A stretch of DNA of 64,000 nucleotides from Acidobacteriota bacterium (GCA_016929335.1 JAFGIY010000037.1:83574-147573), one strand, 5' to 3'; counted from the stretch's first letter, positions 19,983 through 31,792 are shown. Numbers and translations are program-made. The notes: generated by a model from the letters alone, not told the origin.

Positions 19983-20274
19983 AGGCGTCCAAGCATAGGG
20001 CGGCTGCTATAAGGAGTAAAGCAAGATCGCTGCAAATCCGTTTCCACAGATATTTCCGGTCTGTTCGCACCGTCATTCGACGTGAAACTCTCCGCTCTGC
20101 CTTTCATCCAATTATTTGGGCGCGTTGATGATAATGTTGAACGCACAGCGCGCATTCAGATATATTTCGAAAAGCAATGGAATTAATTATTCCTGCATCC
20201 GCTTCCAGAGCCGACCGGCAAGAGTCTGGCATCGTTATGAACAGACGTCGAAAGGAATGCAAGGTTATCGGGAT

Positions 20275-21234
20275 ATGAAAACTTTCACTTTGATGATCCT
20301 CCTGGTGTTTTTCCCCGCATTGCAGCCAGAAGCCGGGCTCCATGAGGGAAAAGAGCTTTATGCAAAGGGAAAATACAGTCATGCAGCAGACGCATTTCAG
20401 AAGCTTGCGGATGCGTCTCCATCAAATACTGAGGTCAGGATTTGGCTGGGGAGGTCTTACCTGAAAATGCGCCAATGGGATCGGGCGGTTCGAGAAATGG
20501 AAAAGGCGGTGCAGATCCAGCCCGACAATGCGTACTATCATCTATGGCTTGGCCGCGCATGCGGGGATCGGGCTTCGAATTCTAGCTTTATTACCGCTCC
20601 CGGCTGGGCTCGCCGTGTCCTGAAGGAATTCGAAACAGCCAGGAAGCTTGCTCCGGAAAATCTGGATGTGCGGTTTGATCTGCTTGAATATTATCTGGAA
20701 GCCCCCGGAATTATGGGCGGAGGAAAGGGCAAGGCGGAAGCCGAAGCGCAGGCGATTGCCGGGTTGAACAGCGAAAAGGGATACATTGCGCGGGCAACGA
20801 TCCATATTAAAAACAAAAAGTGGGATATGGCCCGCAAAGAGCTGGAGAAGGCTGTTTTGGAATACCCGCAATCCGTCAGCGCGTTCAATGATCTGGCAGG
20901 CTTTCTTCTTGACCGGAATGATTATGAAGAGGCGCTCCACTACGCGAATAAGGCATTGCTTCTGGAAAGCAATTCCAAACGAGCGCGGCTAATCGCGGCA
21001 GCGGCAAAAATCCGGCTGAAAACGGACCTTGATGAAACCGCAAAGACATTTCAGGATTTCGTGGCAGGCTCGCTGAGAGACGGGGATCCCTCTTTTGAAG
21101 AGGTATATTATTGGCTGGGAGAGTGCTTTCTGGCTAAAGGAGACAAAGCGAAAGCAAAGGAATCCTTCAAATCCGCGCTCATTTATAATCCGGAGTACGG
21201 CAGGGCAAAAGAGAGTCTCTCCAAATTGAAATAG
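20275..21234 (+). CDS. Exported TPR-repeat protein
   Basis: Signal peptide MKTFTLMILLVFFPAL; repeated TPR motifs. Confidence 0.85.
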   Translation: MKTFTLMILLVFFPALQPEAGLHEGKELYAKGKYSHAADAFQKLADASPSNTEVRIWLGRSYLKMRQWDRAVREMEKAVQIQPDNAYYHLWLGRACGDRASNSSFITAPGWARRVLKEFETARKLAPENLDVRFDLLEYYLEAPGIMGGGKGKAEAEAQAIAGLNSEKGYIARATIHIKNKKWDMARKELEKAVLEYPQSVSAFNDLAGFLLDRNDYEEALHYANKALLLESNSKRARLIAAAAKIRLKTDLDETAKTFQDFVAGSLRDGDPSFEEVYYWLGECFLAKGDKAKAKESFKSALIYNPEYGRAKESLSKLK

Positions 21235-21426
21235 TTTTGTATATTTTGCCGAAGCAGCCCGTTCCGTGCCAAATAACTGGCCGGTCCAAAGCGGGCTTAT
21301 TCAAGCAATACAGAAACCTGCATCCACACTGAATGCCTGACTGAAACCAGCGGGCATCGATAAAACCTATCGATGTGGTTCAGGCTGACAGGGATGCGAA
21401 ACCGAGATCGATTGAGGCACTCAGGT

Positions 21427-22758
21427 ATGAATAAACCGACAAAAATCCTGTTTCTGATATGCGCTGTATGCTTCAGCTTTGCGGGCAGGCTTTACGCCAC
21501 AGACTCGGACGGGCATGATTCGCAGCGTGAAATTCGAACTCTAACGGTTCAGGAAGCGGTTCGAATGGCGTTGTCGCGTTCACCGGAGGTTTTGCTGGCG
21601 GAAGCCCGCGCCCTCCGGGCTAGAGAAGCTCTGCGCGAAAGCCGATCGGTGAACCGTCTTCAGGTATATGCCGGAACGGGACTGGCATATAACAACGGCT
21701 TCCCGCTAAGCATTGAAGGCTCCGCTCCATCGATTTTCCAGGTTAATGCGAGTCAGCCTTTTCTCAGCAAAAAAAACTCGAATCTGATTCGCGAAGCCGA
21801 GGAATCCGACAAGGCAAGCCGTTTTGGAACGGAATCGGCGCGCAATGAGCTTGCCTTACAAACGGCGTCGGTCTATTACGAGCTGCATCAGGCTCGAAAA
21901 ATTATAGAACTGGCATCCGGCAGAGTGGACGCAATACAGAAACAGCAGAAGCATGTTGAGACTCTGCTCGACGCCGGCAAAGTTCTCCCTGTCGATGTGA
22001 CGCTTATAAAAACCGCCGCACTTTCTGCCCGGCAACAACTGCTGATCGCCCGGGAACAGGCAATCGTTGCGGAAAAGGAAATCCGTGAATGGACCGGCTT
22101 GCCGGAGGAGATCGTGATCCGTACCGTCGAACCGCAGATTGACGGCTCCGATCTGGAGATTCCGGAAGAAACGCTCTACCAGAAGGCTCTCGTGAAACTT
22201 CCGGCAATTCTCCAGGCAGAAGCGGAAGTCCGGGCAAAGGACTTTCATGTTCAATCGGACAGAGGAGAATACCTGCCACAGATGGAAATTGTCAGCGAGT
22301 ATGCTTTGCTCAGCCGTGCCAACAATTACGCCGATTATTTCAGCCAATTCAAACGGCATAATTATTTGATCGGGCTTTCGTTGAAAGTCCCGATCTTCAA
22401 CGGATCCGGCACCAGCGCAAGAATCGCCCAGAGCCGCCAGAATGCGTCGGAATCGCGCATCAGGCTGCAGCAGATAAAGTCGAACCTGAAGCTGGAAATC
22501 CGGCGTGGCTTCAGCGCTTTGCGCATTGCGACGGGAGCCGTGGATCTTGCGCGTAACGACGTTGAAGCCGCGCGTGAAGTGGCCCGTGTAAATCAGACGT
22601 TGATGGAAAGCGGCCGTATTACGACGAAAGAACTTGAGGATTTCCGCTCGCAACTGTTGCAGAAAGAGCTGGCGCTGCTTAATGCGGATCAGGATCTTTT
22701 TCGGCGGAAACTGGAGCTGCTGCAATCCGCAGGTTCCATGCTGACCGCAGTTCAGTAG
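21427..22758 (+). CDS. TolC-family outer membrane efflux protein
   Basis: LTVQEAVRMALSRSPEVLLAEARALRA and duplicated helical organisation. Confidence 0.88.
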   Translation: MNKPTKILFLICAVCFSFAGRLYATDSDGHDSQREIRTLTVQEAVRMALSRSPEVLLAEARALRAREALRESRSVNRLQVYAGTGLAYNNGFPLSIEGSAPSIFQVNASQPFLSKKNSNLIREAEESDKASRFGTESARNELALQTASVYYELHQARKIIELASGRVDAIQKQQKHVETLLDAGKVLPVDVTLIKTAALSARQQLLIAREQAIVAEKEIREWTGLPEEIVIRTVEPQIDGSDLEIPEETLYQKALVKLPAILQAEAEVRAKDFHVQSDRGEYLPQMEIVSEYALLSRANNYADYFSQFKRHNYLIGLSLKVPIFNGSGTSARIAQSRQNASESRIRLQQIKSNLKLEIRRGFSALRIATGAVDLARNDVEAAREVARVNQTLMESGRITTKELEDFRSQLLQKELALLNADQDLFRRKLELLQSAGSMLTAVQ

Positions 22759-22873
22759 CCCGGCTTGCATTTGGATCCGTTTATCCCGGGCCGGCATTTT
22801 CCGTAAATGGACGGGAGCAATCGGCCCCGCTTCGGTGTCTAAACGTGTTAGACATTCTCAAAATCAGGGAGCG

Positions 22874-24631
22874 ATGATGAACTCACAGCAGACAAGAATC
22901 GCACTGGGCGTGATCGCAATTGTGCTGTTTGCGTGGCTGGTCTCTCCGTTGCTGTTTTCCGTGCGGGAGGCCCCACAGCCTCCGGTCCGGATTTCACTTT
23001 CATTTGATGCATCCAAAGCCCACGCAGTCACCGAAGAATTTGTCAGGAAGTTCCCGAACCGCATCTTTGGAAGCCTTGAGTCCCGGCAGCCGACCGGATA
23101 CCTGCAAGACTGCCTTTCGGAAATGGGCTATGAAATCAGCTATTCGCATTTTGACGGACGGATTGCCGGCAAAAACAAAACAGGAAGAAATGTGCTGGCA
23201 TATAAGCAGGGCTCAATCGATGAAATTCTGGCAATAGTGGCCCATTTCGATACAGCCCGAACAACAGCGCAGGGCGCGGCAGATAATGGATCCGGGGTAG
23301 GCGTCCTGCTGGAAATGGCTCGCATCTTTGCCGCAAATCCAACGCGCAGAAGTCTGCTGCTGATATTTTCCGATGGAGGGGTCTGGGGCAGTCTCGGAGC
23401 ACGTGATATTGCCGAAAATAATCCTCAGCGGGCAAAAATCGTGGCCGTTCTCACTCTGGACCACGTGGTTCCAGGAGATGTATCGGCGCTATGCCTCCAG
23501 GAAACCGGCCAACTGGGTGGATATACTCCCTCCTGGTTGCGTCAGCTGGCTCGCCAGGCAGCCGAAGCGCAAGGCATGCCGGTCGTTCAGGCCTCCGCGT
23601 TTCCAGAGCATTTTGAACGAGCTCTTTTGGTCTCCTCCGCCGATCAGGGCCCTTTCCTGAAAGCGGGCATTCCCGCCATTAATCTCGGCAGTCTATCCAC
23701 AGATCCCTCTCGGGCAAAAGCCATCCGTCATTCGTTGCAGGATACCATTGAAAACCTCAGGACTGCCGGCTTCGAAAAATATGGACGTGCTGCGGAGTGC
23801 ACCGTTCGAATGCTGGATGATCTGCAATCTATTCCAGAGGGATCGGCGGGGTCTCTGCGGCTGTGGGATTCGCTCTTTCTGAAGCCGGCTGCGATGCCTG
23901 TTCTTCACGCCTTTTCATTCCTGCCTGTAGCATTCATTTTATATTTTTATGCGAAGAATCATTGCGGACGGCTGAATTCTCTTGGAATCGGCCGGGAACT
24001 GCTGGTCTGTCTGGGGACAATTCTTCCTTTCCTGGCAGTCTATTTCTTCATAGGCCTGGCTCGTGCCCTGCGCCGTATTCCGATCTATGCTCTATACCCC
24101 GCAACCGACAAAGATCCGGTTCTGCTGAATCCGGCGTGGAATGTCCTTGGCATCATTCTGGCCGCTTCGTTGTTCCTTGCAGCTTTCTTTTACATTATAG
24201 GCAGGTATTCGGTCCGGGATTTGCCAAAGCCCGATTTTTATGTATCCAAGCTGGTCCTGCTTGCATTAATGCTGATCATAGTGGTGCCTGCGCTGTTGCG
24301 CAATTCTTATTGGGCAACCTCTTTTTTGCTTCTTCCGGCCTGGGTCTGGGCCCTGGTCGGACCGGGTAGAAGCCGGACCGACCGGTTGCGGAATGCAGTC
24401 TGGGTCCTGCTTGCCGGCGTTCCCTATTATGCCGCCCTGTGGATTTATTCCTCCCGGCTTGATCTCGGATGGAATTATATCTGGTATCAGGTCCTTGCCC
24501 TGAGTTCCGGATTGTTTCCCGCCTCCGGTTTCATGCTGGGATCGGCGGCCGTCGCTCTCGGGATACGGTTTCTGGTAATCCAGACCCGAGAAATGCGCCC
24601 AGGGAAGCAGGCAGTTACTGGTCCTCAATAG
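22874..24631 (+). CDS. M28-family peptidase with multi-spanning C-terminus
   Basis: IVAHFDTARTTAQGAADNGSGVGVLLEMAR, FSDGGVWGSLGARD, LTLDHV. Confidence 0.85.
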   Translation: MMNSQQTRIALGVIAIVLFAWLVSPLLFSVREAPQPPVRISLSFDASKAHAVTEEFVRKFPNRIFGSLESRQPTGYLQDCLSEMGYEISYSHFDGRIAGKNKTGRNVLAYKQGSIDEILAIVAHFDTARTTAQGAADNGSGVGVLLEMARIFAANPTRRSLLLIFSDGGVWGSLGARDIAENNPQRAKIVAVLTLDHVVPGDVSALCLQETGQLGGYTPSWLRQLARQAAEAQGMPVVQASAFPEHFERALLVSSADQGPFLKAGIPAINLGSLSTDPSRAKAIRHSLQDTIENLRTAGFEKYGRAAECTVRMLDDLQSIPEGSAGSLRLWDSLFLKPAAMPVLHAFSFLPVAFILYFYAKNHCGRLNSLGIGRELLVCLGTILPFLAVYFFIGLARALRRIPIYALYPATDKDPVLLNPAWNVLGIILAASLFLAAFFYIIGRYSVRDLPKPDFYVSKLVLLALMLIIVVPALLRNSYWATSFLLLPAWVWALVGPGRSRTDRLRNAVWVLLAGVPYYAALWIYSSRLDLGWNYIWYQVLALSSGLFPASGFMLGSAAVALGIRFLVIQTREMRPGKQAVTGPQ

Positions 24632-24648
24632 TGAAGAAGGAGTTTGCT

Positions 24649-25491
24649 CTAATTGGAGGCGCAGACGATATTGCGAAGCATATGAATGTGGCTTTGTATA
24701 TTGGTGCTGTCTTCGGGGGCTACGGTATTAGCCAGGTAAGATTCCAAATCTGCGAGTGCTTTGGCAAAGAGGCTGGTCTGCATGTAGAGAAGTCCCCGAT
24801 CGCGCAATTCGGACGGCATGCTGGGATTTAGCATCAGGATCTTATCAATCGCGGAGAGGGCTTTGAAATATTGCTCCTTTTGCGTGTAAATGTCTTTGAG
24901 ATTGTAAAGCATTCGGGTGAGGATCATCCTTTTTTGCATTGGCTGAAGAAGTGAAGAACTCATTTCCATGGATCCCTTATATATCCTGTCCAGGAGTTCC
25001 TGGCAATCATTCAAAGTCAGGATCCTTCCCATATTGAAGGGATCAATGATGATATCCCGGTCATTGTCTGCATGTTTTACCAGGAAGTGCCCGGGAAAGC
25101 CGACGCCCTGGATGTGAAAATCAATTCGCTTGGCTACTTCCATATAAATGACTGAAAGAGAAATGGGTATTCCCAGCTTTCGATCCAGCACTACATTCAG
25201 ATAGCTGTTTCTCGGATCGTAGTAGTCGTCGCTATTTCCCCGCAAGCCTTCCTGCACAAAAAGCGCTTCATTGATGGCCTCAATTACATTGACAGCGGAT
25301 CGATCCGCGCCGACGATGACGTCTGCGCGTGCTGCAAGCGTATCCATTCTTCGCAGATATGCCTGCAGATCCAGGTCGGGATACTCCTCCAGCGCAATTA
25401 TCAGAGCGGCGCGATCAAGGGGCAGGGCTGTTTCATCCAGTTGCGCGATTTCTGAGAAGAATTGGCGGGCTCGAAGAGCTTGAATGATCAC
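24649..25491 (-). CDS. SirB1/transglutaminase-like protein with TPR tail
   Basis: YYDPRNSYLNVVLDRKLGIPISLSVIYMEVAKRI...GVGFPGHFLVKH. Confidence 0.88.
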   Translation of the reverse strand: MIIQALRARQFFSEIAQLDETALPLDRAALIIALEEYPDLDLQAYLRRMDTLAARADVIVGADRSAVNVIEAINEALFVQEGLRGNSDDYYDPRNSYLNVVLDRKLGIPISLSVIYMEVAKRIDFHIQGVGFPGHFLVKHADNDRDIIIDPFNMGRILTLNDCQELLDRIYKGSMEMSSSLLQPMQKRMILTRMLYNLKDIYTQKEQYFKALSAIDKILMLNPSMPSELRDRGLLYMQTSLFAKALADLESYLANTVAPEDSTNIQSHIHMLRNIVCASN

Positions 25492-26177
25492 TCAGATCCC
25501 CCGAAAAGATCTTGCAGGCTATCCACTCGTACCTCATCCAGCGAATTTATAATCCTGTTTGCGGCGGCCAATGCTTCGCGCGGATAGCTGTTGGTAACTG
25601 CCATACAGGCCATGCCGGCAGCGCGAGCTCCGCTTATGCCGGCGACTGAATCTTCTATAACAAGGCATTCTTCAGGCTTGATAGGGTATCCATTCAAAGC
25701 TGCGTTCAGTCGTTCCAGCGCCAGCAGGAAACTCTCGGGATGGGGTTTCCCAAGGTGAAAGTCCTCCGCCGCCACGACTGCTAAAAAATAGCGTTTGAGA
25801 TCGGTACATTCCAGCGTTGTCTCTATTTCCTCACGCCGGGCTCCCGACGCCAGAGCCAGCGGATAGTGCTCGGCGGCCGCTTGAATGAAATGAGAGGCTC
25901 CCGGCAGCAACGGGAAACCGCCCCGTAGCAGATCCTGATAATAGTGAGACTTGCGGGAGAGCGCTTCCTCGCGCTCTTTTACACTCAGGGGGAAGGAATG
26001 ATCGCGGCAGATGGATTCCAGGCATTGCGTGTCATCGAATGGCAGATATTTTTCCCAGTAGGCTTCTCTGGTCAGATGAATTCCAAAGTCCGCGACAGTA
26101 TCCCTCATCGCAGCAAAATGAAGCGGTTCATCGTTCAGTATTACACCATTAAAGTCAAAAACGATCGCTTTCAGCAT
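25488..26177 (-). CDS. HAD-superfamily hydrolase
   Basis: AIVFDFNGVILNDEPLH, LASGARREEIE, CLVIEDSVAGISGARAAGM; 4-bp overlap with the downstream gene. Confidence 0.93.
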   Translation of the reverse strand: MLKAIVFDFNGVILNDEPLHFAAMRDTVADFGIHLTREAYWEKYLPFDDTQCLESICRDHSFPLSVKEREEALSRKSHYYQDLLRGGFPLLPGASHFIQAAAEHYPLALASGARREEIETTLECTDLKRYFLAVVAAEDFHLGKPHPESFLLALERLNAALNGYPIKPEECLVIEDSVAGISGARAAGMACMAVTNSYPREALAAANRIINSLDEVRVDSLQDLFGGSE

Positions 26178-26197
26178 TTAGTCCCCTACTTATACCA

Positions 26198-26250
26198 CAG
26201 TTGGCAGCTGCCAGTCGTTATTAGTCGGCAGTCATTAGCAGTCTGCAGTT
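26198..26250. repeat. Degenerate heptamer arm (agtcggc-like)
   Basis: cagttggcagctgccagtcgttattagtcggcagtcattagcagtctgcagt. Confidence 0.65.
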
Positions 26251-26379
26251 GCTTGGAAAAACCAGGGGCGGTCTCACGATATCTCCTGGCCGGCAATGCG
26301 GATTGATGATCCGAGCAGTTGGGACCGGCGGCTTTTAGCGGCCGATCCCGATTGGATTTGCTATAGCGTTGCTGCTCCC

Positions 26380-27351
26380 TTAGGGAGCTTGAATGACTAG
26401 AGGGGATTGCAGTTTAAATTCCAGGATCGTTTCTATCGGGATCCTCAGGATTTGGCCCCGGGTAATGACTTGGACTCCCGTTCCGACAGCAGCACCCGAT
26501 GCAGCGCCAATAGCAGCGCCCTTCCCTCCCCCGGCGATAGCGCCTATTATGGCGCCCACAGCTGCCACTCCGCCGACCGTCTGAGCCGTCCTGGTTCCTC
26601 TCGATGCTCCTACTTCAGTGTAGTCGGAGGTGCGCACGGGATAGGTTTTGCCGTTGGCGGCTAATTCGATCAATTCAAGGATGAGCTGGGACTGTCCGGA
26701 GAGTTTGCCTGATTCCTGGGCATAGGCAATCCGTCCCTTGATAAGCGCCCCACGCGGAACGGCCACCTGAGTTCCGGAAAGAAGATCATCCTCCAACACG
26801 GCATCAAAGGTATCTCCCACCCGGTTGCGTTCCGTGTCGATTTCCGTAGCGGTTCGGACCGTAATTGCCATTCCTGCCGGTACCGTAAGCGATGAAGGCA
26901 CACCTTCCTGGGCTGCAGGCTCCGGCTTAGTGATTTGGCGCCTCGGTCTATCCTCCGCGCTTGAGGGCTCCGGCTGGGGAGGCACAGAAGAGGAAGCTCG
27001 CGATAGAACCGGACGGCTCCGAGTCGACGCTCCGTCTTCAGAACTCCGGTTCATTTGCCCTTCTTCCGAGCCGGCGGCTTCAGACCGGACCGGGACAGGA
27101 GCGGGGGCTTTTGAAGAAGCATTTCCTGATGATGCCGCTTCCGGTTCTTCAAAAACTATCTGAGCGATCTCAGCCGTCTGAAAGCTTTCAATTCTTCCCA
27201 GGATCCGAAACTCGATAATCTTGGAATCTCCGCGGACGAATCTGCCCGAATACATGGTCCCGTCTTTCAGCGTGATCTGGTCGGCCCACGCCGCAGCAGC
27301 TAAAAGCGCTATGGCGAGCACCGCAAAATAGGCCGGAGCTTTTAATCTCAT
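26380..27351 (-). CDS. Exported protein with glycine-zipper C-terminus
   Basis: Signal peptide; GAIIGAIAGGGKGAAIGAASGAAVGTG. Confidence 0.75.
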   Translation of the reverse strand: MRLKAPAYFAVLAIALLAAAAWADQITLKDGTMYSGRFVRGDSKIIEFRILGRIESFQTAEIAQIVFEEPEAASSGNASSKAPAPVPVRSEAAGSEEGQMNRSSEDGASTRSRPVLSRASSSVPPQPEPSSAEDRPRRQITKPEPAAQEGVPSSLTVPAGMAITVRTATEIDTERNRVGDTFDAVLEDDLLSGTQVAVPRGALIKGRIAYAQESGKLSGQSQLILELIELAANGKTYPVRTSDYTEVGASRGTRTAQTVGGVAAVGAIIGAIAGGGKGAAIGAASGAAVGTGVQVITRGQILRIPIETILEFKLQSPLVIQAP

Positions 27352-27597
27352 GCCTCATATCTCCTTTCCATGAGCATCGCGTTCAGGCACGATACCGAAT
27401 AATTGCTCTAACATTAGATAAGGCTAGCGCTTGTATGTTTCAGAATCAACCAGGTTCGGCAGGAATTGGCCGGCGGGAGCTTGCCTGGGGGTGGGCTTGA
27501 GATCAACGGGAGAATGAATTCAGCCGGGAACTGATATGATCTATCGCAAAGCTATAGCCGCGATGCCTTTATTGGAGAGGATGGGATGCCCTGTCAG

Positions 27598-28086
27598 CTA
27601 TTTTGCAGGTCCTTTGCCTGGTTCGTGTCCAAGGTAGCCATACCGCAAGACCTTGACCTTTACCATTCTTCTACCGAATTCCCTGCAGTCTTCATAGCTG
27701 GGAATGAAGATATCGATTATGTTCCCTTTAATCAGGGCTCCGGTGTCCAGAACTTGATAGATGCCGCCCATCAAGGGTGAATCCACATGAATTATGGAAC
27801 CCAGGGGAATCACTTTCGGATCCGCGGCAACATGGCCCGGAGCTATCGGGATTCCGCTTTTGGAAATCCCTGTAATGCAATATGCAGTGGCTTGAAACTC
27901 TGCATGCTGAGTCAAACCGGGAGAACCGGCTGGTTCTTCTGACTCATTGTGCTGCAAAGGTTTATCAGCTATTTTGGCGCTCTCCACGTGCGTCAGGTGA
28001 AGAATCGCTATGAATCCCAGGGCAATGAGCGGGACGCGAAGCAGCATTATAAATTTCCGATGAACTCTCCACATTCTCGATTGCAT
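27598..28086 (-). CDS. 3D-domain protein (MltA C-terminal/RlpA-like fold)
   Basis: FQATAYCITGISKSGIPIAPGHVAADPKVIPLGSIIHVDSPLMGGIYQVLDTGALIKGNIIDIFIPS. Confidence 0.85.
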   Translation of the reverse strand: MQSRMWRVHRKFIMLLRVPLIALGFIAILHLTHVESAKIADKPLQHNESEEPAGSPGLTQHAEFQATAYCITGISKSGIPIAPGHVAADPKVIPLGSIIHVDSPLMGGIYQVLDTGALIKGNIIDIFIPSYEDCREFGRRMVKVKVLRYGYLGHEPGKGPAK

Positions 28087-28462
28087 ACAGCCTCCTCGTA
28101 AAAAACAAATTCCCCCGATTCGGGCGGAAAAATTAATAAACTGGGTCAAGCTTGCTCGAATGGCGGGGTGATACGAGTCTTCGGCGCTCTCGCATGAAAG
28201 GATCTGGAAAGGAACACTCGGACATAATTAAGCATGGCAAAAAGGCTAGCACCTGGAATCCAGGGTAGGCAACTATTATTTTAGAGAGGATTTCAGGTAC
28301 ACAAAATTTTGCTTGCATTATGGTATTATTTCAGCTAGGCCCATTTTAAGTACGAGAGGGATCCGATATCGGCTTTTCAGGGCTTCTTAACCTGACATGC
28401 CTGGGATTAAATGAGGCAACATATTGATTTTATTAGGTTTAAATAAGATCTAACGGAGCGGC

Positions 28463-28821
28463 ATGCACGAATTGGGAATCGCGCAAAGCATTTTGGATAT
28501 TGTTCGGCAATCTGTAACCGAAGAACAGGCGTCGGCCGTGCGATGGATTCGGATCCGGCTTGGACAGCTTTCAGGAGTGGTGCCCGACTCACTCGAATTC
28601 TGTTTTAAGGCAATTGTAAGCGACACAACCTTGCAGAAAGCCGCCCTGGCCATTGAACAAATGCCGACTGTTTTTCGATGCAAAAAGTGTGGATATCGCT
28701 TTCAAGTCAATGACTTAGAGTATTTATGCAGGGAATGCAAAAGTCCTGAGCTGGAGATACTCTCCGGCAAAGAACTGGACATCGTGGAAATAGAACTGGA
28801 AGAAGAAAGCGACGGGAATTT

Positions 28822-28825
<4 letters not shown>
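28463..28825 (+). CDS. hypA: Hydrogenase maturation nickel metallochaperone
   Basis: MHELGIAQSILDIV; zinc-finger CKKCGYRFQVND...CRECKSP. Confidence 0.96.
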
Positions 28826-29478
<653 letters not shown>

Positions 29479-29486
29479 TCCAGCGA

Positions 29487-31778
29487 ATGCATATCGCCAT
29501 TCGGGGCGCAGTCCAGGGTGTTGGGTTCAGGCCTTTTGTCTTCCGGCTGGCCTCAGACCTGAAACTGCCCGGCTGGGTGCATAATTCTCCGCAAGGTGTT
29601 TTTGTTGAAGTCGAGGGAGAAAAAAGGGATCTGGAGACTTTTCTTTTTCGGCTGCAGCAGGACAAGCCGGCTCCTTCCTTCATTCAGAGTCTGGAATACA
29701 CCTACCTGGATCCCGTTCACTTCACCGGCTTTGAGATCAGACAAAGCGCCGTATCGGGGGCAAAAACCACCCTAATCCTTCCCGACATTGCAGCATGCGA
29801 GAAGTGTCTTTCGGAAGTCTTTGATCCCGGCAACCGGCGCTATCGCTATCCGTTCACCAACTGCACGCACTGCGGTCCGCGTTTTACGATCATCGAGTCA
29901 CTCCCCTACGACCGTCCGAACACCTCGATGAAATCCTTTGAGATGTGCCCGGCATGCCGCCGGGAGTACGAAAATCCGCAGGATCGACGCTTTCACGCTC
30001 AGCCGAACGCCTGTCCATTATGCGGTCCTGCGCTTGCTTTATGGGATGCCTCCGGCGCGCTGATTTCCAGCAGGGATGCTGCATTACGGGAAGCGGCAGG
30101 AGCCGTTCGAGAAGGAAAGATCGTTGCGGTTAAAGGACTTGGAGGCTTTCATCTTGTTGCAAATGCAGGAAATGCCCAGGCCGTCGATACTCTCAGGCAA
30201 AGAAAGCATCGGGAAGAAAAGCCTTTTGCATTGATGTATCCTTCGCTCGAGCAAATCCGGGAGGATTGTGTTGTTTCGCCGCTGGAAGCCCGTCTGCTCT
30301 GTTCACCGGAATCGCCCATTGTTCTCCTCGAGCGCAAAGCGGAAGGATCGCGGCAGGCGATCGCGTCGAATATAGCTCCGAACAATCCTTATCTGGGCGC
30401 AATGCTTCCATATACTCCCCTGCATCATCTCCTGATGAGAGAGATCGGATTCCCTGTTATTGCGACCAGCGGCAATTTATCGGACGAGCCTATCTGCATT
30501 GACGAGCGGGAAGCTCTGGTTCGCCTATCAGGCATCGCCGACCTTTTCCTTGTCCACAACCGGCCCATAGTCCGCCATGTAGATGACTCCATTGTCAGGG
30601 TGGTTTTGGATCGGGAAATCGTCTTGAGGCGGGCACGCGGATATGCCCCGCTTCCCGTTCATTGCAGGGGGCAGGTTTCCGACAGTCTGGCGGTCGGCGC
30701 GCATTTGAAGAACGCGGTCGCGCTAAGTGTAGAGAACAACGTTTTTCTCAGCCAGCACATTGGAGATCTGGAAAACAGGGAGGCTTCGGAAGCGTTTCAG
30801 GGTGTGATCCAAAGCTTTCGCCGGCTATATCGGATCGATCCTGTACAGGTGATAGCGGACCTGCACCCGGATTACCTGTCGACCAGGTTTGCCAGGGACT
30901 GCGGAATTCCGATGGTATCCATCCAGCACCACTACGCGCACGTAGCCGCGTGTATGGCGGAAAACGAGATCGATGGCCGCGTTCTGGGGGTTTCCTGGGA
31001 TGGTACCGGGTATGGGACGGATGGCACTATATGGGGAGGAGAGTTTCTCCTGACTGATGAAACGGGATTTACCCGCATCGCTGCGCTGCGCCGATTCCGG
31101 TTGCCTGGAGGGACTCCAGCCGTCAAAGAACCCCGGCGAACGGCGCTCGGTGTGCTTTATGAAATCCTGGGCAGCAAAGTCTTTGAAGAAAAGAATTCCG
31201 TTCCAGTCCGCTTTTTTTCCGAGAAGGAAGCATCTGTTCTAGCCCGGATGCTTCAAAAAGGCATTCAATCTCCCTGGACAACCAGCGCGGGCCGCCTGTT
31301 TGATGCGGTCGCTTCGATCTCCGGTTTGAGGCAGTTAATCAAATACGAAGGCCAGGCGGCCATGGAGCTGGAATTTGCCATTAAATGTGAGAAAGAGACC
31401 GGGCTTTATCCCTTCATAATCGAGGGTGCGCCCGGTTCAGGTCCGGGCGTTGCACAACCTGCGATGATCGTTGATTGGGAACCAATGATTCGATCTATCC
31501 TGGATGATGTCGGCAATGCGATTCCGCTGGCAAGCGTATCCATAAAATTCCACAATACACTTGTGGAGATGATTGTGGAGGTCGCCAGGAAGGTTGCGGA
31601 ACAGCGCGTCCTGCTTACCGGAGGATGCTTCCAGAACAAATATCTGCTGGAAAATGCCGTCCGCAGGCTGGAACAAGAAGGATTCCACCCGTATTGGCAC
31701 CAGCGCGTCCCGCCCAACGACGGCGGTATCGCGCTGGGTCAGATCTATGCAGCCTCTCGCATATCAAAGAAGGGGTAG
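29487..31778 (+). CDS. hypF: Carbamoyltransferase HypF
   Basis: Acylphosphatase domain VQGVGFRPFVFRLA, zinc fingers, VSWDGTGYGTDGTIWGGEF, LTGGCFQNKYLLE. Confidence 0.97.
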   Translation: MHIAIRGAVQGVGFRPFVFRLASDLKLPGWVHNSPQGVFVEVEGEKRDLETFLFRLQQDKPAPSFIQSLEYTYLDPVHFTGFEIRQSAVSGAKTTLILPDIAACEKCLSEVFDPGNRRYRYPFTNCTHCGPRFTIIESLPYDRPNTSMKSFEMCPACRREYENPQDRRFHAQPNACPLCGPALALWDASGALISSRDAALREAAGAVREGKIVAVKGLGGFHLVANAGNAQAVDTLRQRKHREEKPFALMYPSLEQIREDCVVSPLEARLLCSPESPIVLLERKAEGSRQAIASNIAPNNPYLGAMLPYTPLHHLLMREIGFPVIATSGNLSDEPICIDEREALVRLSGIADLFLVHNRPIVRHVDDSIVRVVLDREIVLRRARGYAPLPVHCRGQVSDSLAVGAHLKNAVALSVENNVFLSQHIGDLENREASEAFQGVIQSFRRLYRIDPVQVIADLHPDYLSTRFARDCGIPMVSIQHHYAHVAACMAENEIDGRVLGVSWDGTGYGTDGTIWGGEFLLTDETGFTRIAALRRFRLPGGTPAVKEPRRTALGVLYEILGSKVFEEKNSVPVRFFSEKEASVLARMLQKGIQSPWTTSAGRLFDAVASISGLRQLIKYEGQAAMELEFAIKCEKETGLYPFIIEGAPGSGPGVAQPAMIVDWEPMIRSILDDVGNAIPLASVSIKFHNTLVEMIVEVARKVAEQRVLLTGGCFQNKYLLENAVRRLEQEGFHPYWHQRVPPNDGGIALGQIYAASRISKKG

Positions 31779-31792
31779 AGGGAGAAAAGACT

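Noticed and set aside
21856-22797. 313-aa minus-strand ORF antisense to the TolC-like gene
   Set aside because: Shadow ORF with no recognisable motifs.
28200-28462. Sigma-54 or FNR-type promoter upstream of hypA
   Set aside because: No convincing -24/-12 or FNR box found by eye in the intergenic region.
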